From positions 496,001 to 560,000 of the forward strand of contig NZ_CP049255.1 in assembly GCF_011047135.1 (NCBI RefSeq): DNA of 64,000 nucleotides, written 5' to 3'. This document shows, piece after piece, positions 38,276 through 46,626 of the stretch. Source of the stretch: Microbacterium endophyticum. Its GTDB lineage: Bacteria > Actinomycetota > Actinomycetes > Actinomycetales > Microbacteriaceae. The notes under the pieces were generated by a model. That model ran no database searches, was not told the origin of the DNA, and worked only from the letters and a program-made list of their open reading frames with translations. A program made the position numbers and the translations under genes. Numbering within the stretch: position 1 is the first letter of the stretch; each line of letters begins with the position of its first letter.

Positions 38276-40207
38276 ATGCGAACGCGAATGACTGCGGCTC
38301 TCACCGCCGCACTCACACTCGCCATGCTCGGTGGCGCGGCCACAGCATGGGCGACCGACCCCATCACCCTCGACTCTGGGTACATCACCGACGATGCTGG
38401 CGCGATCGAAGCCGGTCAGATCGCTGCCGCTGAAGACCGACTCGCTCAGTTGTCTACCGACACCGGCATCGACGTCTACGTCGCGATCGTCGACGAGTTC
38501 ACGAATCCCTCGTCAAGCGAAGACTGGGCCAACGCCGTCGCAAGCGACAACGGTCTCGGGGTTTCGCAATACCTCTTCGCAATCGCGATGGACTCTCGTC
38601 AGTTCTACATCTCCGCAGATTCGTCCGGTCCGATCGATTTTGAACAGATCGCCGACATCGAGTCCGCCGTCACACCGGCGCTACGTGCCGACGACATCGC
38701 CGGCGCGATCGATGATGCGGCCGATGCCTTCGAGACTGCGGCCTCCGGAGGCACGGTTTCTGATGGCACGGGTTCGAACACTGGTACTTCCCAGGCGGAT
38801 ACCGGCAGCTCTCCCGTCTTCGTCGTCATACTCATCGTCGTCATCCTCGCGATAGCGGCGCTCCTCATTGCGATCGTGCTGCGGTCACGGCGAAAGCGTG
38901 CGGCGAGCGGAGGGAAGCCGGAACAGCTCGACCCGAAAGAACTCGCCCGGCGGGCGGCATCCGCTCTCGTCGAGACAGACGATGCACTTCGAACGAGTGA
39001 GCAAGAGCTCGGTTTTGCACGGGCCCAGTTCGGCGACGAGGCGACAGCCCCGTTCGTGGCTACTCTCGCCGCCGCAAAAGAAGGCCTTGATCGAGCATTC
39101 ACACTCAAACAGCAACTCGACGACGAGATACCCGACACCGCCGAAACCGTTCGCTCGTGGAACAGCGAAATCATTGCCTTGTGCACCGCGGCACAGGCGG
39201 AGCTTGATGCAAAAGTTTCGGCATTCGATGACCTGAGAAAACTCGAGCAGAACGCTGCACCAGCGCTCGCGGGTGCGCGAGAGGGCAGTGCCCAAGCGGC
39301 CGCCGCACTCGAGGGAGCCCAAACGAAGCTCACCGAACTCTCTGTGCTGTACGCGCCGGCAGCTTTAGCGACAGTCGCCGACAATGTCTCTCAGGCCCGG
39401 GAGCGCCTCAGTTTCGCAGACGCCGAACTCGATGCGGCACACATGGCGCTGAACAAGGGCGAAAGCGCCAGCGCCGCTCTCCACATTCGAGCCGCCGAAA
39501 GCGCTGTCGGTCAAGCGAACCAGCTCGAAGAAGCCATCGGCACCCTCGGAGCAGACCTCGCGGCCGCACAAAGCCGCGTGCCCGCCCTCGTCGCCGAGCT
39601 CGAGCAAGACATTGCGACAGCCGAAGCGGTCACCGACGCTGACGGTCGCATCGCCGGCGCCATCGCGGGCGCCCGACACGGTCTCGAAACCGCACGCACC
39701 ACGACACCGCCACGCCCGATCCTGACTCTGCAGTTACTCGAGAACGCGAATGAGCAGCTCGATGCCGTGCTGAATGACATCCGCGACAAGGCCGAGCGCG
39801 TTGAACGCGCGGAACGTCACACTGATCAGGTTCTGATGCAGGCGGGTGCCCAAATTTCTGCGGCACGGGACTACATCACGGCTCGCCGGGGCGCGGTGGG
39901 AGCGACGGCGCGCACTCGGCTCTCAGAGGCGGCGAGCGCGCTCGCTCAGGCACAGAGCGTGCGTGCGCAAGACCCCGAACAGGCGCTTCCGTTGGCGCAG
40001 CGTTCCTACCAGCTCGCGACACAGGCCATCGAGCTGGCACAAAACGACGTCGGCGGATTCGGCGGGCAAGGTGGCGGATCTAACGCTCTCTTCGGTGCGA
40101 TGCTCGGCGGAATCGTCGTCAATTCGATGCTCGGCGGTGGCAGACGCGGCGGATTCGGGGGCGGTGGGTTCGGCGGCCGCGGCCGCCGTGGAGGCGGCCG
40201 GTTCTAA
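38276..40207 (+). CDS. TPM-domain membrane protein with long coiled coil
   Basis: A 643-residue protein. It has a signal peptide (residues 1-27, ending near AWA), an extracytoplasmic TPM/YgcG domain (about 30-155), one membrane helix (about 182-204, VFVVILIVVILAIAALLIAIV), a long Ala/Glu-rich helical cytoplasmic region (about 215-585) and a Gly/Arg-rich tail (GGFGGGGFGGRGRRGG). AGGAGG stands just before ATG 38276. TPM domains take part in membrane-complex assembly or phosphatase-like activity. pspA follows 69 bases later, which suggests an envelope-stress function. Confidence 0.87.
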   Translation: MRTRMTAALTAALTLAMLGGAATAWATDPITLDSGYITDDAGAIEAGQIAAAEDRLAQLSTDTGIDVYVAIVDEFTNPSSSEDWANAVASDNGLGVSQYLFAIAMDSRQFYISADSSGPIDFEQIADIESAVTPALRADDIAGAIDDAADAFETAASGGTVSDGTGSNTGTSQADTGSSPVFVVILIVVILAIAALLIAIVLRSRRKRAASGGKPEQLDPKELARRAASALVETDDALRTSEQELGFARAQFGDEATAPFVATLAAAKEGLDRAFTLKQQLDDEIPDTAETVRSWNSEIIALCTAAQAELDAKVSAFDDLRKLEQNAAPALAGAREGSAQAAAALEGAQTKLTELSVLYAPAALATVADNVSQARERLSFADAELDAAHMALNKGESASAALHIRAAESAVGQANQLEEAIGTLGADLAAAQSRVPALVAELEQDIATAEAVTDADGRIAGAIAGARHGLETARTTTPPRPILTLQLLENANEQLDAVLNDIRDKAERVERAERHTDQVLMQAGAQISAARDYITARRGAVGATARTRLSEAASALAQAQSVRAQDPEQALPLAQRSYQLATQAIELAQNDVGGFGGQGGGSNALFGAMLGGIVVNSMLGGGRRGGFGGGGFGGRGRRGGGRF

Positions 40208-40276
40208 TACTTCACTACACGCGCCGGTGGCTACCGGCATCCATTTCGCAGTACTCATTGATAGGAAGGTAATCCC

Positions 40277-41014
40277 ATGGCAAAGCAGTCCATCTTCGGC
40301 CGAATCTCGACTCTGATGCGCGCAAACGTTAACGCGATGATCGACTCCGCGGAAGACCCGCAGAAAATGCTCGACCAGTTGGTGCGCGACTACACCAACA
40401 ACATCGCGGATGCTGAGTCAGCGATCGCTGAGACAATCGGCAACCTGCGACTGCTCGAACGCGACCACCAGGAAGACACGCAGTCGGCTGCAGAGTGGGG
40501 CAACAAAGCCCTCGCTGCGAGCCGCAAAGCAGATCAGTTGCGGGGAGCCGGCAGCGTTGCCGATGCAGACAAGTTCGACAACCTTGCGAAAATCGCGCTC
40601 CAGCGTCAGATCTCCGAAGAAGGACAGGCCAAAGCGGCTGCACCGCAGATCGCGGCACAGACCGAGGTCGTCGACAAGCTCAAAGATGGCCTGAGCGGCA
40701 TGAAGCAGAAGCTCGAGCAGCTGAAAACCAAACGGAGCGAACTTCTCGCGCGCGCAAAGGTCGCCGAAGCGCAGAACAAGGTGCACGACGCGATCAAGTC
40801 AGTCGATGTCATGGACCCGACGAGCGAACTCGGCCGATTCGAAGACAAGATTCGCCGGCAAGAAGCACTCGCGCAGGGCAAGGCAGAGCTCGCGGCTTCC
40901 AGCCTCGACGCCCAGTTCGAAAGCCTCGAAGACCTCGGCGAGCTCACCGAGGTCGAAGCACGTCTCGCGGCGCTCAAGTCGAGCTCACCAGCAACCGGCC
41001 AGATCGAGCAGTAA
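40277..41014 (+). CDS. pspA: PspA/IM30 family phage-shock protein
   Basis: A 245-residue protein that is almost entirely coiled coil, as in the ESCRT-III-like PspA/Vipp1 family that binds and protects stressed membranes. It begins SIFGRISTLMRANVNAMID, a typical amphipathic start, and continues DPQKMLDQLVRDYTNNIADA. AAGG precedes the ATG. It lies between the TPM gene and the arginase-like gene on the same strand, probably in one transcript. Confidence 0.94.
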   Translation: MAKQSIFGRISTLMRANVNAMIDSAEDPQKMLDQLVRDYTNNIADAESAIAETIGNLRLLERDHQEDTQSAAEWGNKALAASRKADQLRGAGSVADADKFDNLAKIALQRQISEEGQAKAAAPQIAAQTEVVDKLKDGLSGMKQKLEQLKTKRSELLARAKVAEAQNKVHDAIKSVDVMDPTSELGRFEDKIRRQEALAQGKAELAASSLDAQFESLEDLGELTEVEARLAALKSSSPATGQIEQ

Positions 41015-41047
41015 TACCGGGCATAGCCCACCAGAAAGGAACGGCGC

Positions 41048-41851
41048 ATGGCACACTTCATCGTCGTACCCCAGTGGCAGGGATCGTCGTCGGCACGCGC
41101 AATGCAGCTTGCCGACGGCGCCCTGGCCATCAACGGCGATTTGCCGCGCGCCGCGTGCACCCTGATCGACGTTCCCACCGAGGCTGGCGAAGAACAGGGC
41201 ACGGGAGTGCGCCGATACTCCACTCTCGAGCGGGTTCACGATCTCGTAGCGCAGGCGGTGGCAGAGAACAATCAGGTAGTCGTCGTCGGCGGCGACAGCA
41301 GTGTGTCGCTCGGTGCTCTCGAGTCTCTCGCGGACACCGAGACGGCCGTGCTGTGGTTGGGTGCACACCCAGCTCTTCATTCCCCAGCGACATCGCCAAC
41401 CTCGGCGCTCCATGAGATGACGCTCCGCTGCGTACTCGGCGAGGGTGCGCCCGGCCTTGCCGCGACGCCGCCTGTCATTACGCCGGACCATGTCGTCATC
41501 GCCGGCGCCCGTGACTTCGACGTTGCCGAGCTCGCCGTCGTACGCGATTTGGATATTCGCATCCTTGGCGTCGATGAACTCGACAAAGCGGCGTCGATCC
41601 TTCGCCGAAGTGGCGCATCCAGGCTGTATATCCACGTCGATCTCGATGTGCTCGACTCCGCCGCGATTTCCGGGCTGTCTCGCCCCGTTCCTTTCGGCGC
41701 GACTCCCGAAGACCTCGTAGCAACGATCCGCGCAGCTCGAAGTGAGCTACCCCTGATTGGCGCATCAATCACTGAGTTCGCGCCCGCATCGCGAATCGCC
41801 GCCGAAGACGACCTCAGCGTCATCCTCAGGGTCATCGGGGCGCTCGCGTGA
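41048..41851 (+). CDS. Arginase-fold protein with degenerate metal site
   Basis: A 267-residue ureohydrolase-fold protein. In active arginases six residues hold two manganese ions. Here GGDSS (81-85) replaces GGDHS, so the His is Ser84. WLGAHPA (103-109) replaces the DAHxD motif, leaving only His107 while the two Asp are Gly105 and Ala109. The later DLD pair (Asp198, Asp200) remains. Three of six ligands are lost, so canonical arginase or agmatinase activity is unlikely. AAAGGA precedes the ATG. It is coupled to the next gene. Confidence 0.82.
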   Translation: MAHFIVVPQWQGSSSARAMQLADGALAINGDLPRAACTLIDVPTEAGEEQGTGVRRYSTLERVHDLVAQAVAENNQVVVVGGDSSVSLGALESLADTETAVLWLGAHPALHSPATSPTSALHEMTLRCVLGEGAPGLAATPPVITPDHVVIAGARDFDVAELAVVRDLDIRILGVDELDKAASILRRSGASRLYIHVDLDVLDSAAISGLSRPVPFGATPEDLVATIRAARSELPLIGASITEFAPASRIAAEDDLSVILRVIGALA

Positions 41852-42306
41852 GCCCGATCGCTGTGCCACCACACGGCTGGCAGGAGCGTGCACAACGCGC
41901 TGTCGCGAAGGGGCAGCTGATCGACGCCTTCATTCCCGGCATCCTGCTCGATTCGGCGTTCAGCCGTCTGGGTTATTGGTATGCCTGCGCGCTCGGATGG
42001 GCGTGGGGAACTATCTGGAGCACCGGAAAGGTCGAAAAGCGCGGAGAACTGTGGGTATTTCGTGGCCTTCCACGCTGGGCATTCCCTCGGGGCGGGGTCT
42101 GTATCGGCCACTGTTATCTCACCGGCAGCGCGTACGTGACAGCTCGAGTGCTGCGCCACGAGGCCATCCACGTCGCACAGTGGCAACGCTACGGGTTCCT
42201 CATGCCCCTGCTTTCGGCGATCTCTGGACGCGATCCACTGCAGAACCGCTTTGAAATCGAAGCGGGATTAGAGGACGGGAACTACGTGCCGCGCGGCACG
42301 GAGTGA
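41848..42306 (+). CDS. Small HExxH (HEAIH) protein
   Basis: A 152-residue protein of uncertain family. RHEAIHVAQW contains an HExxH metal-binding signature (His104, Glu105, His108), and FEIEAG at 135-140 offers a third acidic ligand, as in gluzincin-type metalloproteases. A hydrophobic stretch at 41-58 (LGYWYACALGWAWGTIW) could be a membrane or re-entrant segment. GTG 41848 overlaps the arginase-like stop by four bases (GTGA). Peptidase activity is a hypothesis. Confidence 0.7.
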   Translation: MSPIAVPPHGWQERAQRAVAKGQLIDAFIPGILLDSAFSRLGYWYACALGWAWGTIWSTGKVEKRGELWVFRGLPRWAFPRGGVCIGHCYLTGSAYVTARVLRHEAIHVAQWQRYGFLMPLLSAISGRDPLQNRFEIEAGLEDGNYVPRGTE

Positions 42307-42309
42307 CGC

Positions 42310-42774
42310 TCAGGACGCTGTCGCGAGCCCGAAACGTTCCGGCGTGTGGATACCGCTTGGCAGCACTCCACGCGCCTCTGTGAGGTGATCGACGATGTCA
42401 GCAGTTCCGAGGAAGCCGCCCAAAAGAAAAACACGAGTGTGGTCGTCGTCGTCGCAGATCATTTCATCTGACCATGCTGTGACAGCTCGGACCAGCGCGG
42501 CACCAGGACTGCACGCGGCGCCCGAACCCACAGCGCCCGTGCGACGGGAGCGATCGAGCCACGTCACCGTCATACGCGCGGGTGCAACGATCGTCGAGAC
42601 GAATGAGCCATCGGGCACCTCGATGAAGACCCGCCCGGTTGAGCACATCGGAAGTACCGCGAGGAGGGCTTCGAGTTCACCCAAAGATGTTTCGTCGGCG
42701 GTGATGAGATGCTGCACGCGCGTGTGCTTGGAGGTACGGCACACGGTGGAGTTGTGCTCGGCGCTGTTTGACAT
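42310..42774 (-). CDS. Stand-alone SIP (siderophore-interacting) domain protein
   Basis: A 154-residue protein resembling only the C-terminal half of siderophore-interacting flavin reductases: LITADETSLGELEALLAVLP, VFIEVPDG and FLLGGFLGTADIV. The FAD-binding N-terminal half is absent, so it may need a partner or bind something else. A TATAGT box lies 9 bases before ATG 42774; an in-frame TTG at 42783 is an alternative. An iron-box-like site at 42800-42818 overlaps the -35 region, suggesting iron repression. Confidence 0.8.
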   Translation of the reverse strand: MSNSAEHNSTVCRTSKHTRVQHLITADETSLGELEALLAVLPMCSTGRVFIEVPDGSFVSTIVAPARMTVTWLDRSRRTGAVGSGAACSPGAALVRAVTAWSDEMICDDDDHTRVFLLGGFLGTADIVDHLTEARGVLPSGIHTPERFGLATAS

Positions 42775-42783
42775 GACAGTCAA

Positions 42784-42789
42784 ACTATA
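42784..42789 (-). promoter_or_regulatory. -10 box (TATAGT) of the SIP-domain gene
   Basis: TATAGT reads on the minus strand 9 bases upstream of the ATG at 42774, giving a very short or absent leader. The matching -35 region falls inside the iron-box-like sequence. Confidence 0.5.
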
Positions 42790-42799
42790 GCGCCCAAAT

Positions 42800-42818
42800 G
42801 AAGGGTTGCCTAACCTTC
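42800..42818 (-). promoter_or_regulatory. DtxR/IdeR-type iron box candidate
   Basis: On the minus strand the 19-mer reads GAAGGTTAGGCAACCCTTC and agrees at 13 of 19 positions with the DtxR/IdeR consensus TTAGGTTAGGCTAACCTAA as recalled. It is partly symmetrical with GAAGG/CCTTC arms. It covers the -35 region of the SIP-domain gene and overlaps the end of the phosphatase gene (stop at 42810-42812). Confidence 0.65.
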
Positions 42819-43532
42819 GTCGATGAGAATTCTCTGCAAGAGTGCGATCTCTTCGTGAGACATTCCGTGCGCTTCGAGGTAACCGGCTGCAGAACCGTAG
42901 GTTTCGTCGATCTGGGCGAGAAAGCGTCGCATTACCGGGGCGGGCGAACGTGTAGCGAGATCCTCGAGGTGTCGTGCATGCGGGTGCGCTGCCCGCAGAG
43001 CACTGACGACGCGTCGATTGCGTTGTTCGGGAAGGAGTGACTCCGTCCGCGCATAGTCAGCGACAACGGCTTCGCGCTCAACGCCCGCGGCGGCGAGCGC
43101 GAGCGCAACGGTCACGCCAGTGCGGTCTTTTCCCACCGTGCAATGTACGAGCACCGGCTGGCCCGATGTGATCCCGCGGACGGCGTGCACGACGCGCTTC
43201 GCCGAGTCATTCGCAAGCCGCTCATACAACTCATCAAGAGAGATGTCGTCAGCGAAGAACGAAGCGACAGATCCTAGGAAGAGCGGCTCCCGCTGTGTCG
43301 CGATGTCCGAATCGACAAAGGGTGAGGGTTCGCGCTGCACTTCGTCATCGTCGCGTAGGTCGATGATTCGCCGAATACCGAGCGCTCGAAAAGCATCTAG
43401 TCCTCGAGCGCCGAGAGAGGCGAGATTGCCAGAACGGAAGAGGACTCCCCTACGGGTGAGACCAGTGGATGCCGGGAGCCCGCCCACGTCACGAAAGTTC
43501 AGCGCACCCGCAACGAGAGATTCGGTGTTCAC
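42810..43532 (-). CDS. Tyrosine/dual-specificity phosphatase (LipP-like)
   Basis: A 240-residue soluble phosphatase. The N-terminal NFRDVGGLP and the P-loop HCTVGKDRTG (CX5R) are typical of the Y_phosphatase3 family, which includes tyrosine and phosphoinositide phosphatases. GTG 43532 overlaps the stop of the AhpD-like gene by four bases, so the two are coupled. A longer frame to 43613 lies inside that gene and is rejected. Confidence 0.9.
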   Translation of the reverse strand: MNTESLVAGALNFRDVGGLPASTGLTRRGVLFRSGNLASLGARGLDAFRALGIRRIIDLRDDDEVQREPSPFVDSDIATQREPLFLGSVASFFADDISLDELYERLANDSAKRVVHAVRGITSGQPVLVHCTVGKDRTGVTVALALAAAGVEREAVVADYARTESLLPEQRNRRVVSALRAAHPHARHLEDLATRSPAPVMRRFLAQIDETYGSAAGYLEAHGMSHEEIALLQRILIDEG

Positions 43533-44002
43533 GCCTCGTCCGCCCGAGGCGGCACCGGGTAGCGACCTGCGATTGCCACACGATTGAACGCGTTGATGGC
43601 CACGAGGATCCAACTGAGTGCGACGTACTCGCTTTCGGTGAGAATTCCACCGGCCTGATCGTAAACGTCGTCGGGGATTCCACCGCGATGGATAAATGTG
43701 AATGCCTCTGCAAGTTCGAGCGCCGCCCGCTCACGCGATGAGAAGACACCCGACTCTCGCCATGTCGCAATCTGCGCGATCGTGTCAGCAGACAAACCCG
43801 CATGCGTCGCGCGATCCACATGAACGCGCACACAGAAAGCGCATCCGTTCAGCTGCGAAACGTGGATCTGGACGATCTCTTTCAGGCGATCATCAATACC
43901 GCCGTCGCTAGCAACGCGGCCCACTTCGCGAGAAAACGCATCAAGAGCTTTATATGCCGCTGGAGCCGACCGCGACAGGTGAACTCGTTGTTCTTCGGTC
44001 AC
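43529..44002 (-). CDS. Carboxymuconolactone decarboxylase / AhpD-like protein
   Basis: A 157-residue all-helical protein with the redox CxxC and distal histidine of AhpD-like proteins (LNGCAFCVRVHVD). It may act as a thiol peroxidase partner or alkylhydroperoxidase. TAGGGT lies 6 bases before GTG 44002 and no ribosome site is seen, suggesting a leaderless mRNA. The coupled phosphatase follows. It is divergent from the alpha/beta hydrolase at 44058. Confidence 0.88.
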   Translation of the reverse strand: MTEEQRVHLSRSAPAAYKALDAFSREVGRVASDGGIDDRLKEIVQIHVSQLNGCAFCVRVHVDRATHAGLSADTIAQIATWRESGVFSSRERAALELAEAFTFIHRGGIPDDVYDQAGGILTESEYVALSWILVAINAFNRVAIAGRYPVPPRADEA

Positions 44003-44057
44003 GCAATTACCCTAGCGAATGGGGATACGAGATTGCCCACTTCCGCAAAGGAGCAAC

Positions 44058-44981
44058 GTGACCGACGAAGCGTTCGATGAATTCTCTTTTCTTGCCGCAC
44101 AACAGCGCGATCTCGCTCTGAACAGCCCGCTCCCACGCGCTGAGCGTCTCAGCCTCACTCTTGACGACGGACGCACTCTCAGCGCGCTGCGCTACGGAGA
44201 TGCGCCACCCGCTGTGACGTTCCTGCACGGCGCCGGGCTGAACGCCCACACGTGGGATGCCACGATCCTCGCCGCGGGCCTGCCGGCGCTCGCGATAGAT
44301 CTTCCCGGCCACGGCGACTCATCATGGCGCGAAGATGCCGCATACATCGGTTCGATACTCGCGCCAGATGTTATTACCGCAATGAGCGCATGGACCGAAG
44401 AGCCACAGCTGCTTGTCGGTCACTCGCTTGGCGGACTGACAGCCATGACGGTGGCCGGATCGCACCCCGAGCTGGTTCGGGCGCTCGTCATTGTCGACAT
44501 CACTCCCGGGGTGAAGCCCACCGGCGCACCTCGAGAGCTCCTCGAGTTTTATGCGGGACCGACGGACTGGGCTTCCCGGGAGGAACTCGTCGATCGCGCG
44601 ATGGCATTTGGTCTGGGTGGATCGCGAGATGCAACAGCCCGCGGGGTCTTCCTCAATTCTCGGGTGCGCGAAGACGGCCGGGTGGAGTGGAAGCACCACA
44701 TCGCTCATCTCATGGCTGCCGCAACGGCGGCGAGCACCGGCGTACCCGGTGATGGTGAGAACGCGATGACGACAGCTCTCCGACCCGATACGTGGCTAGA
44801 CCTCGAACGGGTTTCGGCGCCGATAACACTGGTGCACGCGGACAACGGCTACCTCACCGACGATGACGTCGAAGAGTTTGTCTCGCACGCACCAACCACG
44901 CGCGTTGAACACGTAACGTCATCTCACAATGTGCAAGAGCAGATCCCCCGTAAACTTGCGGAGTTGCTCACCGATCTCTAA
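44058..44981 (+). CDS. Alpha/beta hydrolase
   Basis: A 307-residue hydrolase. TFLHGAGLNAHTWD is the oxyanion strand, VGHSLGGLTAM the nucleophile elbow, and LVHADNGYLTDDD and SSHNVQEQ hold the likely acid and histidine. The fold fits esterases, dehalogenases or C-C hydrolases; the substrate is unknown. GTG 44058 is supported by GGAG; the earlier in-frame start at 44019 would add unrelated residues. It precedes the peptide importer operon but has its own spacing. Confidence 0.86.
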   Translation: MTDEAFDEFSFLAAQQRDLALNSPLPRAERLSLTLDDGRTLSALRYGDAPPAVTFLHGAGLNAHTWDATILAAGLPALAIDLPGHGDSSWREDAAYIGSILAPDVITAMSAWTEEPQLLVGHSLGGLTAMTVAGSHPELVRALVIVDITPGVKPTGAPRELLEFYAGPTDWASREELVDRAMAFGLGGSRDATARGVFLNSRVREDGRVEWKHHIAHLMAAATAASTGVPGDGENAMTTALRPDTWLDLERVSAPITLVHADNGYLTDDDVEEFVSHAPTTRVEHVTSSHNVQEQIPRKLAELLTDL

Positions 44982-45032
44982 CTCTCGGATTGCATTGTTA
45001 CGAGAGCGAGCCCTTTCCCGCCCCGCGGAGTT

Positions 45033-45038
45033 TAGGCT
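45033..45038 (+). promoter_or_regulatory. Candidate -10 box (TAGGCT) of the ABC importer operon
   Basis: TAGGCT lies about 80 bases upstream of the binding-protein ATG in the 133-base gap after the hydrolase gene. The -35 element is not clear. The leader then carries a GAAAGGA ribosome site. Confidence 0.4.
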
Positions 45039-45114
45039 GTTCTATCGCACCCCCGATCCTGCGTTACGCTGCCGCGCCGACGATGGCCACGGCAGTCCCG
45101 TGAAAGGACCCCGT

Positions 45115-46626
45115 ATGTTCCGCCGCACCACACTCGCCGCCGCTGCCTCCCTCGCGGCCGCCGCGCTCGCTTTAACGGCGTGCTCGGGAAGCCCAGATGG
45201 TGGGAGTTCTTCCTCCGCGGCAGCCGCCGACCCAGACGCCTCCATCGCGGTTCGTCTCGTGCTCGAGCCGACCAACCTGGATATTCGAGAGACAAGCGGA
45301 GCGGCTCTCGACCAGATCCTGATCGACAACGTCTACCAGGGTTTGGTGTCCCGCACTCCTGATCAAGAGATCGTTCCCGCTCTCGCTAGCGACTACACGA
45401 TTTCAGACGACGGTCTCACTTACACATTCACTCTTCGCGAAGGCGTCACATTCCACGACGGGCAAGAGCTCACTCCGGATGACGTCGTGTGGTCCTTGAC
45501 CCAACACCGCGACACCGAAACGTGGCTTGACTCCGCACGACTGTCGGGAGTGACATCCATCGCCGCCGACGGCCAGGATGTCGTACTCACGCTCTCTGAA
45601 CCCGACTCAACACTGCTGTGGAACCTCACGGGACGCGCGGGCATCATTTTGAAGCAAGACGATTCAGTCGATTACCTCACTGCGGCGAACGGCACGGGGC
45701 CATTCATGGTTGCTTCGTGGAAGCAAGGCGACAGTGTGACGCTCTCGCGATACGACGACTACTGGGGCGACGCCGCCAAGTCCGCCGAGGTCGTGTTCTC
45801 CTATATCCCCGAAACGCAGGCCGCGCTTTCCGCGGCACTCGCCGGCGAGGTGGACGTACTCACCGGGTTCGACGCCACCTTGACCGATCAGGTCGAAGCG
45901 AACGGCGATTTCACTGTCGACGTGGGCGCGTCCACCGACAAGGGCGTACTCGCGATGAACAGCACCTCGGGGCCGCTTTCGGACAAGCGGGTGCGCCAGG
46001 CGATCCGCCAGGCAATTGATCACGATTCCATCGTCGAAGCTCTCGGCGCCGGCGAGACATTGTATGGCCCCATCCCGTCGCTCGATCCCGGTTACGAAGA
46101 TCTTTCGGATGTCGCGCCCTATGATCCCGACGCTGCCAAAAAGCTGCTGAGTGAAGCTGGTTACGAAGACCTCGATCTGACGCTGACGATTCCGTCGTTC
46201 TATGCCACGACCGTCTCGCAGATCTTGGTGTCCGACCTCAACGATGTCGGCATCACCTTGACAGTCGACTCCGTCGAGTTCTCCACCTGGCTGAACGATG
46301 TGTACGCGAACCAGGACTACGAGCTCAGCTTCGTCTTGCACACCGAGGCACACGACTTCGAGAACTGGGCGAACCCGGATTACTACTTCACCTACGACAA
46401 CGCTGAGGTTCAGGATCTCTATGCGCAGTCGCTTGCGGCAACCGATGAGGACGAAGCCGCAGCGCTGCTGGCAAAAGCGGCACGGATCGTCTCAGAAGAT
46501 GCTGCAGCCGATTGGCTGTACAACGGCGGTTCCGTCGTGGCGGTGGCTTCCGATGTAACCGGTGTTCCCACTGTCAATGTCAACGCGCGCTTCAACGCTG
46601 CCGAGATCGCCAAGAGCGCCGGGTGA
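45115..46626 (+). CDS. ABC transporter substrate-binding lipoprotein (SBP_bac_5)
   Basis: A 503-residue extracellular lipoprotein that delivers peptides or similar solutes to the permease. The signal ends in the lipobox LTAC, and GGSSSS-type linker residues follow. The family-5 core has DGLTYTFTLREGVTFHDGQ and DDVVWSL, and closes with VRQAIRQAIDHDSIVEAL and DPDAAKKLLSEAGY. A GAAAGGA ribosome site precedes ATG 45115; the frame further upstream runs back into the previous gene's end and is not used. The next gene overlaps its stop. Confidence 0.94.
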   Translation: MFRRTTLAAAASLAAAALALTACSGSPDGGSSSSAAAADPDASIAVRLVLEPTNLDIRETSGAALDQILIDNVYQGLVSRTPDQEIVPALASDYTISDDGLTYTFTLREGVTFHDGQELTPDDVVWSLTQHRDTETWLDSARLSGVTSIAADGQDVVLTLSEPDSTLLWNLTGRAGIILKQDDSVDYLTAANGTGPFMVASWKQGDSVTLSRYDDYWGDAAKSAEVVFSYIPETQAALSAALAGEVDVLTGFDATLTDQVEANGDFTVDVGASTDKGVLAMNSTSGPLSDKRVRQAIRQAIDHDSIVEALGAGETLYGPIPSLDPGYEDLSDVAPYDPDAAKKLLSEAGYEDLDLTLTIPSFYATTVSQILVSDLNDVGITLTVDSVEFSTWLNDVYANQDYELSFVLHTEAHDFENWANPDYYFTYDNAEVQDLYAQSLAATDEDEAAALLAKAARIVSEDAAADWLYNGGSVVAVASDVTGVPTVNVNARFNAAEIAKSAG

